From contig JASBVG010000083.1 in NCBI GenBank assembly GCA_030147505.1, forward strand, positions 1 to 44,822: DNA of 44,822 bases, given 5' to 3'. The position numbers and the translations under genes are program-made. The stretch comes from Tardiphaga sp. Lineage in GTDB: Bacteria; Pseudomonadota; Alphaproteobacteria; Rhizobiales; Xanthobacteraceae. Shown here piece by piece: positions 1 to 8,116 of this stretch (its first letter is position 1; each line of letters starts with the position of its first letter). Under the pieces are notes generated by a model. That model saw only the letters and a list, made by a program, of their open reading frames with translations. It did not search any database and was not told the DNA's origin.

Positions 1-618
1 GCCGTCAATGACCTGACCCTCTTCGAGGTTCTGGACGAGTTCCTGGCGCTGTTCGGCGCGGGTCTCTTCAAGAACGGTACGACGCGACACGACGATATTG
101 CCGCGGCGACGGTCCATCTTGAGGATCTGGAACGGCTGCGAGTTGTTCATCAGCGGGGCAACGTCGCGGATCGGACGGATGTCGACCTGCGAGCGCGGCA
201 GGAAGGCCACGGCGCCGTCGAGATCGACGGTGAAGCCACCCTTGACCTGGTTGAAGATAACGCCGTTGACCTTCTCGTTGGCGTTGAACGCCTTTTCGAG
301 CTTGCCCCAGCTCTCTTCGCGGCGGGCCTTGTCACGCGACAGCACGGCTTCGCCGAGCGCGTTTTCGATCCGGTCGAGGAACACCTCGACTTCGTCGCCC
401 ACCTTCAAATCGCTTTCACGGCCCGGGCCGGCGAATTCGCGCAGCGCCACACGGCCTTCGGTCTTCAGGCCGACGTCGATGACGGCCATGTCCTTTTCAA
501 TCGCAACCACACGGCCCTTGATGACCGAGCTTTCCTGAAGGTTGCCGCCCGAGAAGGACTCGTCGAGCATTGCCGCGAAATCGTCGCGGGAGGGATTGTA
601 GGAATCAACAGAAGCCAT
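1..618 (-). CDS. rpsA: 30S ribosomal protein S1, N-terminal part (runs off the left edge)
   Basis: Ribosomal protein S1 binds mRNA on the small ribosomal subunit and helps initiation on structured leaders. The 206 codons present start MASVDSYNPSRDDFAAMLDE and contain the first S1 (OB-fold) repeats, with typical segments such as VIKGRVVAIEKDMAVIDVG and VKGGFTVDLDGAVAFLPRSQ. The ATG at 618-616 is preceded by GGAG with good spacing. The 3' part lies outside the window. It is transcribed in the same direction as cmk and aroA, an order common in Rhizobiales, but 279 bp separate it from cmk, so it may have its own promoter. Confidence 0.97.
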   Translation of the reverse strand, partial: MASVDSYNPSRDDFAAMLDESFSGGNLQESSVIKGRVVAIEKDMAVIDVGLKTEGRVALREFAGPGRESDLKVGDEVEVFLDRIENALGEAVLSRDKARREESWGKLEKAFNANEKVNGVIFNQVKGGFTVDLDGAVAFLPRSQVDIRPIRDVAPLMNNSQPFQILKMDRRRGNIVVSRRTVLEETRAEQRQELVQNLEEGQVIDG

Positions 619-897
619 TGGTTCTCCAGATGCGGTATCTTGCCGGCCGTTCGGGTTGATGGGCACAGCACTTTCGAAGGGTCAAAGGTCCGCAACCTCT
701 GACGACCGCACTGCATGGAGGTGCAGGAACGGGCCGGCAGGATGCCTTCGCAAGCGATGCGTATTTCCAGGTAAATGTCCGGAGCCAGAAAAGAGCGTAT
801 CGCAGCTCGAGACCGGGAGCGGGCGCTCCTCCAATGACGGCGGCGGTTTCGCCTGATCTCCGTTTAAAGGAGCTGTCCCTTCGAAGGAAGGGATCGA
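619..897. other. rpsA-cmk intergenic region
   Basis: This 279-bp gap holds no convincing gene. Immediately 3' of cmk (minus strand) is a 6-bp hairpin, TCCCTT/AAGGGA, at 876-893, but no T-run follows it, so termination there is doubtful. The rest presumably carries the rpsA promoter and leader; I could not identify a clear -35/-10 pair. Confidence 0.4.
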
Positions 898-1536
898 TCA
901 GACCCGCTGCCGGCCCGCTCGGACGGCCTCGACAATGTCGATGGCGGCCCGGACGCCGCCTTCTATATCCAAATTGGAATTATCCAGCAAGTATGCATCT
1001 TCTGCAGGCTTTAAAGGCGCCACCGGGCGGTTCTTGTCGCGCTCGTCGCGCTTGAGGATATCGGCCAGCACCAGCGCCTCATCGGCCGCCTCACCCCGCG
1101 CCTTGGCCTCCAGAGTGCGGCGTCGGGCGCGCACCGCGGGATCCGCCACCACAAAGATCTTCACGTCGGCATTCGGGCAGATCACGGTTCCGATGTCGCG
1201 GCCGTCGAGCACCGCGCCGGGCGGTTCCTCGGCGAAATGGCGCTGGAAATTCAGGAGCACCTCGCGGACGCGCGGAAACGCCGAAACGATGGAGGCGGCG
1301 TCGCCGGCCTGCTGGGTCTTGAGCGCGGGATTGCCGAAATGCTCGGGATCGAGGCTTTCGGCGGCATGGACGGCCTCGATCTCGTTGTTGAGATCGATCC
1401 CACGCTCGATCAGGGCGAAACCGACTGCACGATAGAGCACACCGGTATCGAGATGACGGTAGCCGTAATGCTTCGCCAGGCGCTTGCCCAGCGTGCCTTT
1501 ACCGGATGCGGCGGGTCCGTCGATGGCGATGATCAT
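898..1536 (-). CDS. cmk: cytidylate kinase
   Basis: CMP/dCMP kinase transfers phosphate from ATP to CMP or dCMP in pyrimidine nucleotide recycling. The 212-residue protein begins with the P-loop GPAASGKGT (residues 7-15), followed by [12 protein letters not shown], a signature of the family, and by [20 protein letters not shown] in the middle. Length fits a bacterial Cmk of about 210-230 residues. It lies 36 bp downstream of aroA in the same direction, a common aroA-cmk-rpsA arrangement, so co-transcription from the aroA promoter is likely. Confidence 0.97.
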   Translation of the reverse strand: MIIAIDGPAASGKGTLGKRLAKHYGYRHLDTGVLYRAVGFALIERGIDLNNEIEAVHAAESLDPEHFGNPALKTQQAGDAASIVSAFPRVREVLLNFQRHFAEEPPGAVLDGRDIGTVICPNADVKIFVVADPAVRARRRTLEAKARGEAADEALVLADILKRDERDKNRPVAPLKPAEDAYLLDNSNLDIEGGVRAAIDIVEAVRAGRQRV

Positions 1537-1572
1537 ACGTGTGCAGTACCTGAGAAATTGCGTCCGTGACGC

Positions 1573-2922
1573 TTAGGCAAAATCCGCGCCCAGCCGGCGC
1601 ATCATCGGGATGAAATCGGGGAAGCTGGTTGCGATAAACGTCGTGTCGTCGATGGTGACAGGTGCGTCGGAAGCGCAGCCCATCGCCAGCGCCGACATGG
1701 CGATGCGATGGTCCATATGGGTGGCGACGGTACCGCCCCCGGGAACCCGGCCCGTGCCGTGGACAATCAGGTCGTCACCGACGATCTCGACCTTGACGCC
1801 ATTGACGCGGATCATCGCGGCGGTGGCTTCCAGGCGGTCGGATTCCTTGACGCGCAGCTCCTGCAATCCACGCATGACGGTGGTGCCCTCGGCGAAACTC
1901 GCAGCCACCGCCAGCACCAGATATTCGTCGATCATCGATGGCGCGCGCTCGGGCGGCACCTCGACGCCGCGAAGCTTGGACGCCTTGATACGGAACCGGG
2001 CCATCGGCTCGCCGGCATCGCCGCGCACATCTTGCTCCTCAATGTCCGCGCCCATTTCGCGCAGGGTCGTGAACAGGCCGGTGCGCAGCGGATTGGTCAT
2101 CACATCCGTCAGCTCGATCTCCGAGCCGGGCGTAATGAGCGCAGCCACCATCGGGAAGGCGGCGGAGGACGGGTCAGCCGGCACCACGACATCGGCGCCC
2201 TTCAGTTCGGGCTGGCCCGTGAGCATGATCTTGCGGCCGTGGGCGCCTTCTTTCTCAGACACGATGTCGGCGCCGAAATGCTTGAGCATCAGCTCGGTAT
2301 GATCGCGGCTCGCTTCCGTCTCGATCACCGTGGTGGTGCCGGGGGCCGACAGGCCGGCGAGCAGCACGGCGGACTTGATCTGCGCCGAGGCCACCGGCGT
2401 CCTGTAGACGATCGGCAGCGGATCGCGGGCGCCCTGCAGGGTCAGCGGCAGCCGGCCGCCGTCCTGGCTGGATACCACCTTGGCGCCCATCAGCTCCAGC
2501 GGATCGACGATGCGGCGCATCGGGCGGCTGCGCAATGAGGCATCGCCGTCGAAAGTTACGGTAATCGGACAGCCGGCGACGGCGCCCATGACGAGGCGGC
2601 TGCCGGTGCCGGCATTGCCGAAATCCAGCGGTCCCTTCGGCTGGGCAAAGCCGGCAACGCCCACGCCATTGACCTTCCAGGCGAAATCGCCGGTGCGCTC
2701 GACCTTGGCGCCGAGTGCCTGCATTGACTTGGCGGTATTCAGGACGTCCTCGCCTTCGAGAAGACCGGTAATCCGGGTTTCGCCGACCGCCAGTGCGCCG
2801 AGAATGAGCGCGCGGTGCGAGATCGATTTGTCACCGGGAACGCGCGCAGAGCCGCGCAAGGCGCCGCTTTTGCGCGCGGTGAGGGGCGTCGGCTGGGCGG
2901 CGGATGTGTCTGGATGGCTCAA
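1573..2922 (-). CDS. aroA: 3-phosphoshikimate 1-carboxyvinyltransferase (EPSP synthase)
   Basis: This enzyme joins phosphoenolpyruvate to shikimate-3-phosphate in the aromatic amino acid (shikimate) pathway. Family motifs are visible: PGDKSISHR (residues 29-37), [10 protein letters not shown] (101-110) and [11 protein letters not shown] near the C terminus. The central motif has Gly where the glyphosate-insensitive CP4-type enzyme carries Ala (known for that enzyme; inference here). An ATG 25 codons upstream (2997) is open, but I chose the TTG at 2922 because AAGGGA precedes it and the protein then starts MSHPDTSAA and is 449 residues, the usual length. The first 25 codons of the longer version look like untranslated leader. 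Confidence 0.94.
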   Translation of the reverse strand: MSHPDTSAAQPTPLTARKSGALRGSARVPGDKSISHRALILGALAVGETRITGLLEGEDVLNTAKSMQALGAKVERTGDFAWKVNGVGVAGFAQPKGPLDFGNAGTGSRLVMGAVAGCPITVTFDGDASLRSRPMRRIVDPLELMGAKVVSSQDGGRLPLTLQGARDPLPIVYRTPVASAQIKSAVLLAGLSAPGTTTVIETEASRDHTELMLKHFGADIVSEKEGAHGRKIMLTGQPELKGADVVVPADPSSAAFPMVAALITPGSEIELTDVMTNPLRTGLFTTLREMGADIEEQDVRGDAGEPMARFRIKASKLRGVEVPPERAPSMIDEYLVLAVAASFAEGTTVMRGLQELRVKESDRLEATAAMIRVNGVKVEIVGDDLIVHGTGRVPGGGTVATHMDHRIAMSALAMGCASDAPVTIDDTTFIATSFPDFIPMMRRLGADFA

Positions 2923-3071
2923 AACTGTGTTCCCTTGCGCAGGCGGGCTCGTAGCATATGGGCCACGGCGCGTCACCCGCCCGTCATTCTCGTGCAAACC
3001 GCTATTGACATGAGCGTCTCAACTAGCCAAGTGAAGCACCGTTTTTCAAGAAATCCCCAGGACACCTGCAC

Positions 3072-3476
3072 GTGGCCAAATCCGACCTCGGAACCAAACG
3101 CATTTGCCCGACCACGGGCAAGAAGTTCTACGACCTCAACAAAACCCCGGTGATTTCGCCTTATACCGGTGAGGTGGTGCCGATTGCTCCTGTCGCTCCG
3201 ACGCGTGGTCGCACGGCCGAGCGCGCCTCTGCCGCCAATGCGACGGACGAAAACGAGACAGTCGACAACGAGGAGATGGTGTCCCTCGAGGAGGCCGATG
3301 CCGAAGAGAACACCGGCAAGAAGGCCGCCGTACTCGAATCCGAAGACGATATCGAGGTCGACGATTCGCTGGGCGATGATGACGACGACGATTCGACCTT
3401 CATCGCCGACGAAGAGGAAGGCGATGACGATGTGACCGACATCATCGGCGATCATTCGAACGATGAAGAAGGTTAA
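3072..3476 (+). CDS. TIGR02300 family (FYDLN acid domain) protein
   Basis: This is a conserved alphaproteobacterial protein of unknown function. The 134-residue product starts at GTG (AGGA nine bases upstream). It has a short conserved head, with ICPTTGKKFYDLN at residues 11-23, which resembles a small metal- or nucleic-acid-binding stub with one Cys, followed by SPYTG. The remainder is a very acidic, low-complexity Asp/Glu tail including a run of Asp near residue 105. It is divergent from aroA across 149 bp and sits upstream of tRNA-Ala. No biochemical role should be assumed. Confidence 0.88.
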   Translation: MAKSDLGTKRICPTTGKKFYDLNKTPVISPYTGEVVPIAPVAPTRGRTAERASAANATDENETVDNEEMVSLEEADAEENTGKKAAVLESEDDIEVDDSLGDDDDDDSTFIADEEEGDDDVTDIIGDHSNDEEG

Positions 3477-3578
3477 GTGACAAGAACCTGACAAGAACCC
3501 GACTTGGGGACTTGTGATCTGCCCGAACATGTGGTTTTGGTTTGCCGCGCGACGACCACCCAGTTCGTCGCAGGTTTC

Positions 3579-3649
<71 letters not shown>

Positions 3650-3654
<5 letters not shown>

Positions 3655-3714
3655 CGCTTCGCCAAGTGGCTTCGCGTGGCGCAGCCGCGCAGAGCCACTT
3701 GGCGAAGCGTGGTG
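3650..3714 (+). repeat. 22-bp perfect inverted repeat abutting tRNA-Ala 3' end
   Basis: Positions 3650-3671 are an exact reverse complement of 3693-3714 and enclose a 21-base loop. The left arm begins inside the last five bases of the tRNA (CACCA), so the tRNA end is part of the palindrome. The right arm leads directly into a second hairpin. The stem is too GC-rich and lacks a T-run, so it does not look like an ordinary intrinsic terminator. It may act as a processing structure or be the end of a mobile unit; both are inference. Confidence 0.9.
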
Positions 3715-3744
3715 TCCGGCGAAGCCCGCAGGGCGAAGACGGAC
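3714..3744 (+). repeat. second hairpin, GTCCG/CGGAC with purine internal loop
   Basis: GTCCG (3714-3718) pairs with CGGAC (3740-3744). Inside, GCCC (3724-3727) pairs with GGGC (3731-3734) around a three-base loop. The two stems are separated by facing purine-rich strands, GCGAA and GAAGA. The neat fold directly after the first palindrome and before the GIY-YIG gene suggests a structured RNA or DNA element rather than random spacer. Confidence 0.65.
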
Positions 3745-3822
3745 TGAAATTGAAACTCCGCTTCTTTATTCTCTGAACCTCCGTATCCGCCCCTCCTTCG
3801 ACGATCCCAGGCGAATGCCGTC

Positions 3823-4062
3823 ATGTGGTACGTCTACATCCTTCGGAGCATTCCGTTTCCTGACCAGGAATACATCGGAGCGACCGCCGATCTGAGGAAG
3901 CGAGTCGCCGAGCACAACGCCGGCCGGTCAGCACACACCTCGAAATTCATGCCGTGGCAACTGGTCTGGTATTGTGCATTTCCCGACAAGCACCGCGCAC
4001 TAGCTTTCGAGAAGTATCTGAAATCCCATTCCGGCCGCGCCTTCGCAAAGAGGCGCCTCTAA
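3823..4062 (+). CDS. small GIY-YIG domain nuclease
   Basis: This is a 79-residue, single-domain member of the GIY-YIG endonuclease superfamily. The first strand YVYIL (residues 3-7) and YIG (17-19) give the name motif. Arg25 in LRKRVAEHN is the expected catalytic arginine and Glu63 in AFEKYLKSHSG the metal-binding glutamate, so the active site looks intact. It has no added DNA-binding domain, unlike classical intron homing enzymes. Its role is unknown for most such small proteins. It lies about 110 bp after two hairpins that follow tRNA-Ala and converges on ohrR with 4 bp between them. Its ribosome-binding site is weak. The tRNA-hairpin-nuclease order suggests a mobile unit (inference). Confidence 0.9.
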   Translation: MWYVYILRSIPFPDQEYIGATADLRKRVAEHNAGRSAHTSKFMPWQLVWYCAFPDKHRALAFEKYLKSHSGRAFAKRRL

Positions 4063-4066
4063 CCGC

Positions 4067-4525
4067 TTACTCTCCAAGCGCCTTGTTCAAGCGGTCCCGC
4101 AGCGCGACGATCTCGTCTTTCATTGCCACCAGCTCATCCACCGTGCAGCCCGTCGCGCCGAGAATGCCCTGGGGGACGGCGCCGGCCTTTTCCCGCAACG
4201 CCCTGCCCTCCGGCGTCAGTGCAACGATCACCTGACGCTCGTCCTTCGCACCACGCGTGCGCTTTACCAGCCCTGCTGCCTCCAACCGCTTCAGCAACGG
4301 TGTCAACGTGCCGGAATCGAGGAACAGCTTTTCGCCGATCTCCTTCACCGGGACATTGTCGCGCTCCCACAGCACCAGCATCGCGAGATATTGCGGATAG
4401 GTGAGCCCGAGTTTCTCCAGCAGCGGCTTGTAGACGCGGTTGAAGGCATGACCTGCGGAATAGACCGCAAAACAGATCTGGTTATCGAGCTGCAGAAGCC
4501 CCGTAAGGGCTGGTTTCTTCGCCAT
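4067..4525 (-). CDS. ohrR: MarR-family organic hydroperoxide sensor OhrR
   Basis: OhrR represses ohr and is released from DNA when a reactive N-terminal cysteine is oxidised by organic peroxides. The 152-residue protein has [12 protein letters not shown] near its start, with Cys18 in the place of the family's sensing cysteine. A winged-helix region follows ([27 protein letters not shown]) with the wing arginines [12 protein letters not shown] chose the ATG at 4525 because GGAG sits six bases upstream; a second ATG two codons earlier and longer frames lack one. It is divergent from ohr, with palindromic operators in the shared promoter region. Confidence 0.94.
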   Translation of the reverse strand: MAKKPALTGLLQLDNQICFAVYSAGHAFNRVYKPLLEKLGLTYPQYLAMLVLWERDNVPVKEIGEKLFLDSGTLTPLLKRLEAAGLVKRTRGAKDERQVIVALTPEGRALREKAGAVPQGILGATGCTVDELVAMKDEIVALRDRLNKALGE

Positions 4526-4587
4526 CGTCATCTCCAGGCTGTATCTGGCCACGGGACGCTCCCGCGGCCAAGCCTCTTCACGATCAG

Positions 4588-4650
4588 TTGAGCACAAATT
4601 AATCGCGCGACCATCTTTTTGTATTGTGCACAATCTATTTGTGCGCAATA
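4588..4650. promoter_or_regulatory. OhrR operator region between ohrR and ohr
   Basis: A perfect 12-bp palindrome ATTGTGCACAAT lies at 4623-4634. A near copy, TTGTGCGCAA, lies at 4639-4648, and a half-site GCACAA near 4592. The sites lie between the divergent starts of ohrR and ohr and are AT-rich compared with the flanks. MarR-family OhrR proteins bind such inverted repeats; that these particular sites are bound is inference. Confidence 0.7.
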
Positions 4651-4704
4651 TTGACGACGTTAACAACCGACGCGCAAGCGCGCCACAGCCTGAAGGAGAC
4701 CACC

Positions 4705-5130
4705 ATGTCCGTGAACGTTCTCTACAAGACCAGCGCCAAAGCCACCGGCGGCCGTGACGGCCGCGCCGCCACCACCGATGGCACGCTCGATGTCAAACTC
4801 GTCACTCCCAAGGAACTCGGCGGCGCCGGCGGCGAGGGCAACAATCCCGAGCAACTGTTCGCCATGGGGTATTCGGCCTGTTTCATCGGCGCGATGAAGT
4901 TCGTGGGGTCGCAGGGCGGCCCGAAGGTACCGGCTGACGTATCGGTGACCGCGACCGTCGGCATCGGCCCGCGCTCCGCCGGCGGCTTCGGCCTCGATGT
5001 CGAGCTCGCAATCTCGCTGCCCGGCCTCGCCCGCGCCGACGCGGAAGCGCTGGTCGAGAAGGCCCACCAGATCTGCCCGTATTCGAATGCCACGCGCGGG
5101 AATATCGACGTTCGTTCGGTCATTCTCTGA
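4705..5130 (+). CDS. ohr: organic hydroperoxide resistance protein (Ohr/OsmC family)
   Basis: Ohr is a thiol peroxidase that reduces organic and fatty-acid hydroperoxides in the cytoplasm, using lipoylated partner proteins in studied species. The 141-residue protein has both redox cysteines, Cys59 in YSACFIGAM and Cys124 in HQICPYSNATRGN, plus the Glu of NNPEQLF that helps position the active site. The ATG at 4705 follows AAGGAG. Longer frames starting upstream lack a ribosome-binding site and cross the operator. Regulation by the divergent ohrR is expected. A strong terminator follows. Confidence 0.96.
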   Translation: MSVNVLYKTSAKATGGRDGRAATTDGTLDVKLVTPKELGGAGGEGNNPEQLFAMGYSACFIGAMKFVGSQGGPKVPADVSVTATVGIGPRSAGGFGLDVELAISLPGLARADAEALVEKAHQICPYSNATRGNIDVRSVIL

Positions 5131-5157
5131 GCTGTCACCACTCAGGTGAAATGCATC

Positions 5158-5184
5158 AAGGCCCGGCAACCGCCGGGCCTTTTT
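5158..5184 (+). terminator. intrinsic terminator after ohr
   Basis: GGCCCGGC (5160-5167) pairs with GCCGGGCC (5172-5179) around a four-base loop, and TTTTT follows at once. This is a textbook rho-independent terminator 28 bp after the ohr stop codon. Confidence 0.93.
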
Positions 5185-5314
5185 GCGTTCGCACTTCGCT
5201 CATATCCGCTACCCGAAAACGCCATTGCCGCTCGCGCCGAAGCCCGGTAGCTCTGACAGCCTTCACGATGCTCTCCGGCATAATAACAACGACACTAGAG
5301 AGAAGGCTGATTGA

Positions 5315-6523
5315 ATGAGCTTACCCGTAGCCCCCGGCGCGATTGCCGGCCTGCGCGTGATCGATCTGTCGCGTGTGCTCGGCGGCCCCTATTGCACGCA
5401 GATCCTGGGCGACCATGGCGCCGACATCGTCAAGGTCGAGCCGCCTGCCGGCGACGAGACCCGCGACTGGGGTCCCCCGTTCCATGATGAGGACGCGGCC
5501 TATTTCGTCGGCGCCAACCGCAACAAGCGCTCCATCGGTCTCGACCTTGCTTCCGAGGGTGGCCGCACCGTGCTGATGCGGATGCTCGAAGACGCCGATG
5601 TGATGATCGAGAACTTCAAGCCGGGCACGCTCGACAAATGGGGCATCGGCAACGAATTCCTGCGCGAGAAATTCCCGCAGCTGATCCATTGTCGCATCTC
5701 CGGCTTCGGCGCCGATGGTCCGCATGGCGGCCATCCCGGCTATGACGCCATCATCCAGTCGATGGTCGGCCTGATGGCCTCCACCGGCTCGCAGGACTCA
5801 GGCCCAACGCGTATCGGCGTGGCACTGGTGGATATGTGCACCGGCCTCTATGCCTGCGTCGGCATCCTGATGGCACTGCAGGAACGAGCGAAATCCGGCC
5901 TCGGCCAGTTCGTGGAAGCGACGCTGTACGAGACCGGCCTCGCTATCATGCATCCGCACACCTCGAACTACTTCTACAATGGCGGCAAGCCACCTGCCCT
6001 CACCGGCAACGAGCATCCGAATCTGGTGCCCTATGCCGTGTTCAAGGCGCGCGACGGCAACATCTTCATGGGCGTCGGCAATGATGGCACCTTCCGAAAA
6101 CTGTGCCGCGAACTCGGCAAGCCGGATCTCGGCACAGATGAGCGCTTCGCGCGCAATCGCGACCGCGTGGTGAATCGCGACGCACTCAGGGCCGAGCTGG
6201 AGGCGATCCTCGCGCAGCACGATTCGGCGCCGCTGTGCGAACGCCTGCTCGGTGCCGGCCTGCCGGCTGGCCCGGTGCAGTCGATCGACAAGGCGCTCGC
6301 CAATGCGCACACCAAGCATCGCGGCGATGTCATCGAAAAGGATTGGTACAAGGGCGTTGCTTCACCGGTGCGTTTCGACCGCACCAAAGCGAGCCTGCGC
6401 CGCGTGCCGCCGAAGTTCAACGAGCACTTTGACGAGATTCTGACCGAATTCGGCTACTCGGCCGAGGAAATCAAGGACCTCGTTGCCAAGGGCACGGTCA
6501 GCGGTGCCGAACGCAAGCGCTGA
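5315..6523 (+). CDS. CaiB/BaiF (class III) CoA-transferase
   Basis: Class III CoA-transferases move CoA between carboxylic acids through an aspartyl-CoA thioester. The 402-residue protein has the family opening LRVIDLSRVLGGPYCTQILGD, GADIVKVE, and NRNKRSIGLDL. Asp173 in VALVDMCTGLYA fits the catalytic aspartate. Formyl-CoA, succinyl-CoA or mesaconyl-type substrates are all possible; no neighbour fixes the substrate, because the upstream genes are for peroxide defence and the downstream ones are a sugar-phosphate importer. The start at 5315 has GAGAGAAGG upstream. A hairpin follows the stop, so it is probably monocistronic. Confidence 0.92.
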   Translation: MSLPVAPGAIAGLRVIDLSRVLGGPYCTQILGDHGADIVKVEPPAGDETRDWGPPFHDEDAAYFVGANRNKRSIGLDLASEGGRTVLMRMLEDADVMIENFKPGTLDKWGIGNEFLREKFPQLIHCRISGFGADGPHGGHPGYDAIIQSMVGLMASTGSQDSGPTRIGVALVDMCTGLYACVGILMALQERAKSGLGQFVEATLYETGLAIMHPHTSNYFYNGGKPPALTGNEHPNLVPYAVFKARDGNIFMGVGNDGTFRKLCRELGKPDLGTDERFARNRDRVVNRDALRAELEAILAQHDSAPLCERLLGAGLPAGPVQSIDKALANAHTKHRGDVIEKDWYKGVASPVRFDRTKASLRRVPPKFNEHFDEILTEFGYSAEEIKDLVAKGTVSGAERKR

Positions 6524-6530
6524 CGAATTT

Positions 6531-6573
6531 GCGGGGCTGCGCGATCTGCAGCCCCGCACCCCTCCGACTTTTT
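6531..6573 (+). terminator. terminator-like hairpin after the CoA-transferase gene
   Basis: GCGGGGCTGC (6531-6540) pairs perfectly with GCAGCCCCGC (6548-6557) around a seven-base loop. A run of five T is found 11 bases later rather than immediately, so efficiency is uncertain. Confidence 0.55.
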
Positions 6574-6690
6574 GCGGCTTCCCAACGCCGCCATTTCCCG
6601 CCTAGCATCGACACTGTCAAAATGTCGCATGCACGTCATCCGGCGCAGCTGTGTTGCGTTGAGACGATGACGGCACCCGGGAGAAACTGA

Positions 6691-8004
6691 ATGAATCGCA
6701 CGCATTTCGCGATTGCCGCCCTGTTCGCATCCTCGCTGGCGCTTGCTGCGCCGGCACAGGCGGTGACCGAAATCCAGTGGTGGCACGCAATGACGGGCGG
6801 CAACAACGACATCGTCAACAAGCTCGCCGCTGACTTCAACGCCTCGCAGAGCGACTACAAGGTGGTCCCGACCTTCAAGGGCGCCTATCCCGATACAATG
6901 AATGCCGGCATCGCCGCGTTCCGCGCCGGCACCGCACCGCATATCCTCCAGGTGTTCGAAGTCGGCACCGCTACCATGATGAGCGCCAAGGGCGCCATCA
7001 AGCCGGTCTATCAATTGATGAAGGATGCCGGCGAGCCGTTCGACCCGAAGGCCTATCTGCCGGCGATCACCGGTTACTATTCGACGGCGAAGGGCGAGAT
7101 GCTGTCGTTCCCCTTCAACTCGTCGTCCATGGTGATGTGGGTCAATCTCGACGCGCTGAAGAAAGCGAATATCGCGGAGATTCCGAAGACCTGGCCCGAG
7201 GTGTTCGACAGCGCCAGGAAGCTGAAGGCGGCCGGCTATACGACCTGCGGCTTCTCCAATGCCTGGGCGACCTGGGCCAATATCGAGCAGTTCTCCGCTT
7301 GGCATGACGTACCGATCGGCAGCAAGGCGAACGGGCTCGACGGTTTCGACACCGTGCTGCAGTTCAACACCCCGCTGCATGTGAAGCATCTGCAGACACT
7401 GACCGAACTGGTGAAGGACAAGACCTATGACTATTCCGGCCGCGCCAATGCGAGCGAGGCGCGCTTCGGTTCTGGCGAGTGTCCGCTGTTCCTGACATCG
7501 TCAGGCTACTACGCGACGGCCAAGAGCACGGCGAAATTCGCCTTCACCTCGGCACCGATGCCCTATTACCCCGAGGCCAAGGGCGCACCGCAGAACTCGA
7601 TCATCGGCGGCGCCTCGCTGTGGGTGATGGGCGGCAAGAAGCCGGACGAATACAAGGGCGTGGCGAAGTTCTTCGCCTTTCTCTCTGACACCGATCGACA
7701 GGCCAAACTGCATCAGGAGTCCGGCTATCTGCCGATCACCAAGGCCGCCTACGAGAAGACCAGGGCATCGGGCTTCTACGAAAAGAACCCGACACTCGAA
7801 ACGCCCTTGAAAGAGCTGACCAACAAGGAGCCGACGGAGAATTCACGCGGGCTTCGTTTCGGCAACATGATGCAGTTGCGCGATATCTGGTCGGAAGAGA
7901 TCGAGGCGGCGCTCGGCGGGCAGAAGACGGCGCAGCAGGCACTGGATGCGGCCGTGACGCGCGGCAATGCGATGTTGCGAACGTTTGAGAAGACGGTGAG
8001 GTAA
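6691..8004 (+). CDS. ugpB: ABC transporter periplasmic substrate-binding protein, UgpB type
   Basis: This is the periplasmic binding protein of a glycerol-3-phosphate-type ABC importer. The 437-residue precursor has a Sec signal peptide (hydrophobic stretch in residues 6-22, cleavage likely after APAQA). The mature start TEIQWWHAMTGGNND and the segment FPFNSSSMVMWVNLDALKKA are typical of UgpB. The ATG at 6691 follows GGGAG. It heads the order B-A-E-C found in ugp operons. UgpB binds glycerol-3-phosphate and glycerophosphodiesters in E. coli; substrate here is inferred by family. A phosphate-starvation box was not recognised upstream. Confidence 0.92.
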   Translation: MNRTHFAIAALFASSLALAAPAQAVTEIQWWHAMTGGNNDIVNKLAADFNASQSDYKVVPTFKGAYPDTMNAGIAAFRAGTAPHILQVFEVGTATMMSAKGAIKPVYQLMKDAGEPFDPKAYLPAITGYYSTAKGEMLSFPFNSSSMVMWVNLDALKKANIAEIPKTWPEVFDSARKLKAAGYTTCGFSNAWATWANIEQFSAWHDVPIGSKANGLDGFDTVLQFNTPLHVKHLQTLTELVKDKTYDYSGRANASEARFGSGECPLFLTSSGYYATAKSTAKFAFTSAPMPYYPEAKGAPQNSIIGGASLWVMGGKKPDEYKGVAKFFAFLSDTDRQAKLHQESGYLPITKAAYEKTRASGFYEKNPTLETPLKELTNKEPTENSRGLRFGNMMQLRDIWSEEIEAALGGQKTAQQALDAAVTRGNAMLRTFEKTVR

Positions 8005-8006
8005 CT

Positions 8007-8090
8007 CGTCATTGCGAGCGCAGCGAAGCAATCCAGAAGCCACGTGAAGAAAGACTGGATTGCTTCGTCGCTACGCTCCTCGCAATGACG
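8007..8090. repeat. palindromic (REP-like) repeat between ugpB and ugpA
   Basis: The left arm (8007-8036, beginning CGTCATTGCGAGCG) and the right arm (8055-8090, ending CTCGCAATGACG) are near-perfect inverted copies around an 18-base centre. The element begins two bases after the ugpB stop. I recall repeats of this shape, with CGTCATTGCGAG and GATTGCTTCG at their ends, scattered in Bradyrhizobium-type genomes; copy number cannot be checked here. In the transcript it would form a long hairpin inside the operon. Confidence 0.88.
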
Positions 8091-8116
8091 GCGGATGGCT
8101 CGGGGCTCGGCATCAC

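Noticed and set aside
2923..2997. 25-codon N-terminal extension of aroA from the upstream ATG
   Set aside because: It has no ribosome-binding site and no family similarity, and the TTG at 2922 has a good site and gives the usual length.
3005..3040. TTGACA upstream of the FYDLN protein as promoter
   Set aside because: The -35 match is perfect, but the only candidate -10 bases are poor, so I did not list it as a feature.
8060..8116. 19-codon extension of ugpA
   Set aside because: It would translate the right arm of the palindromic repeat; the ATG at 8117 gives a normal permease start.
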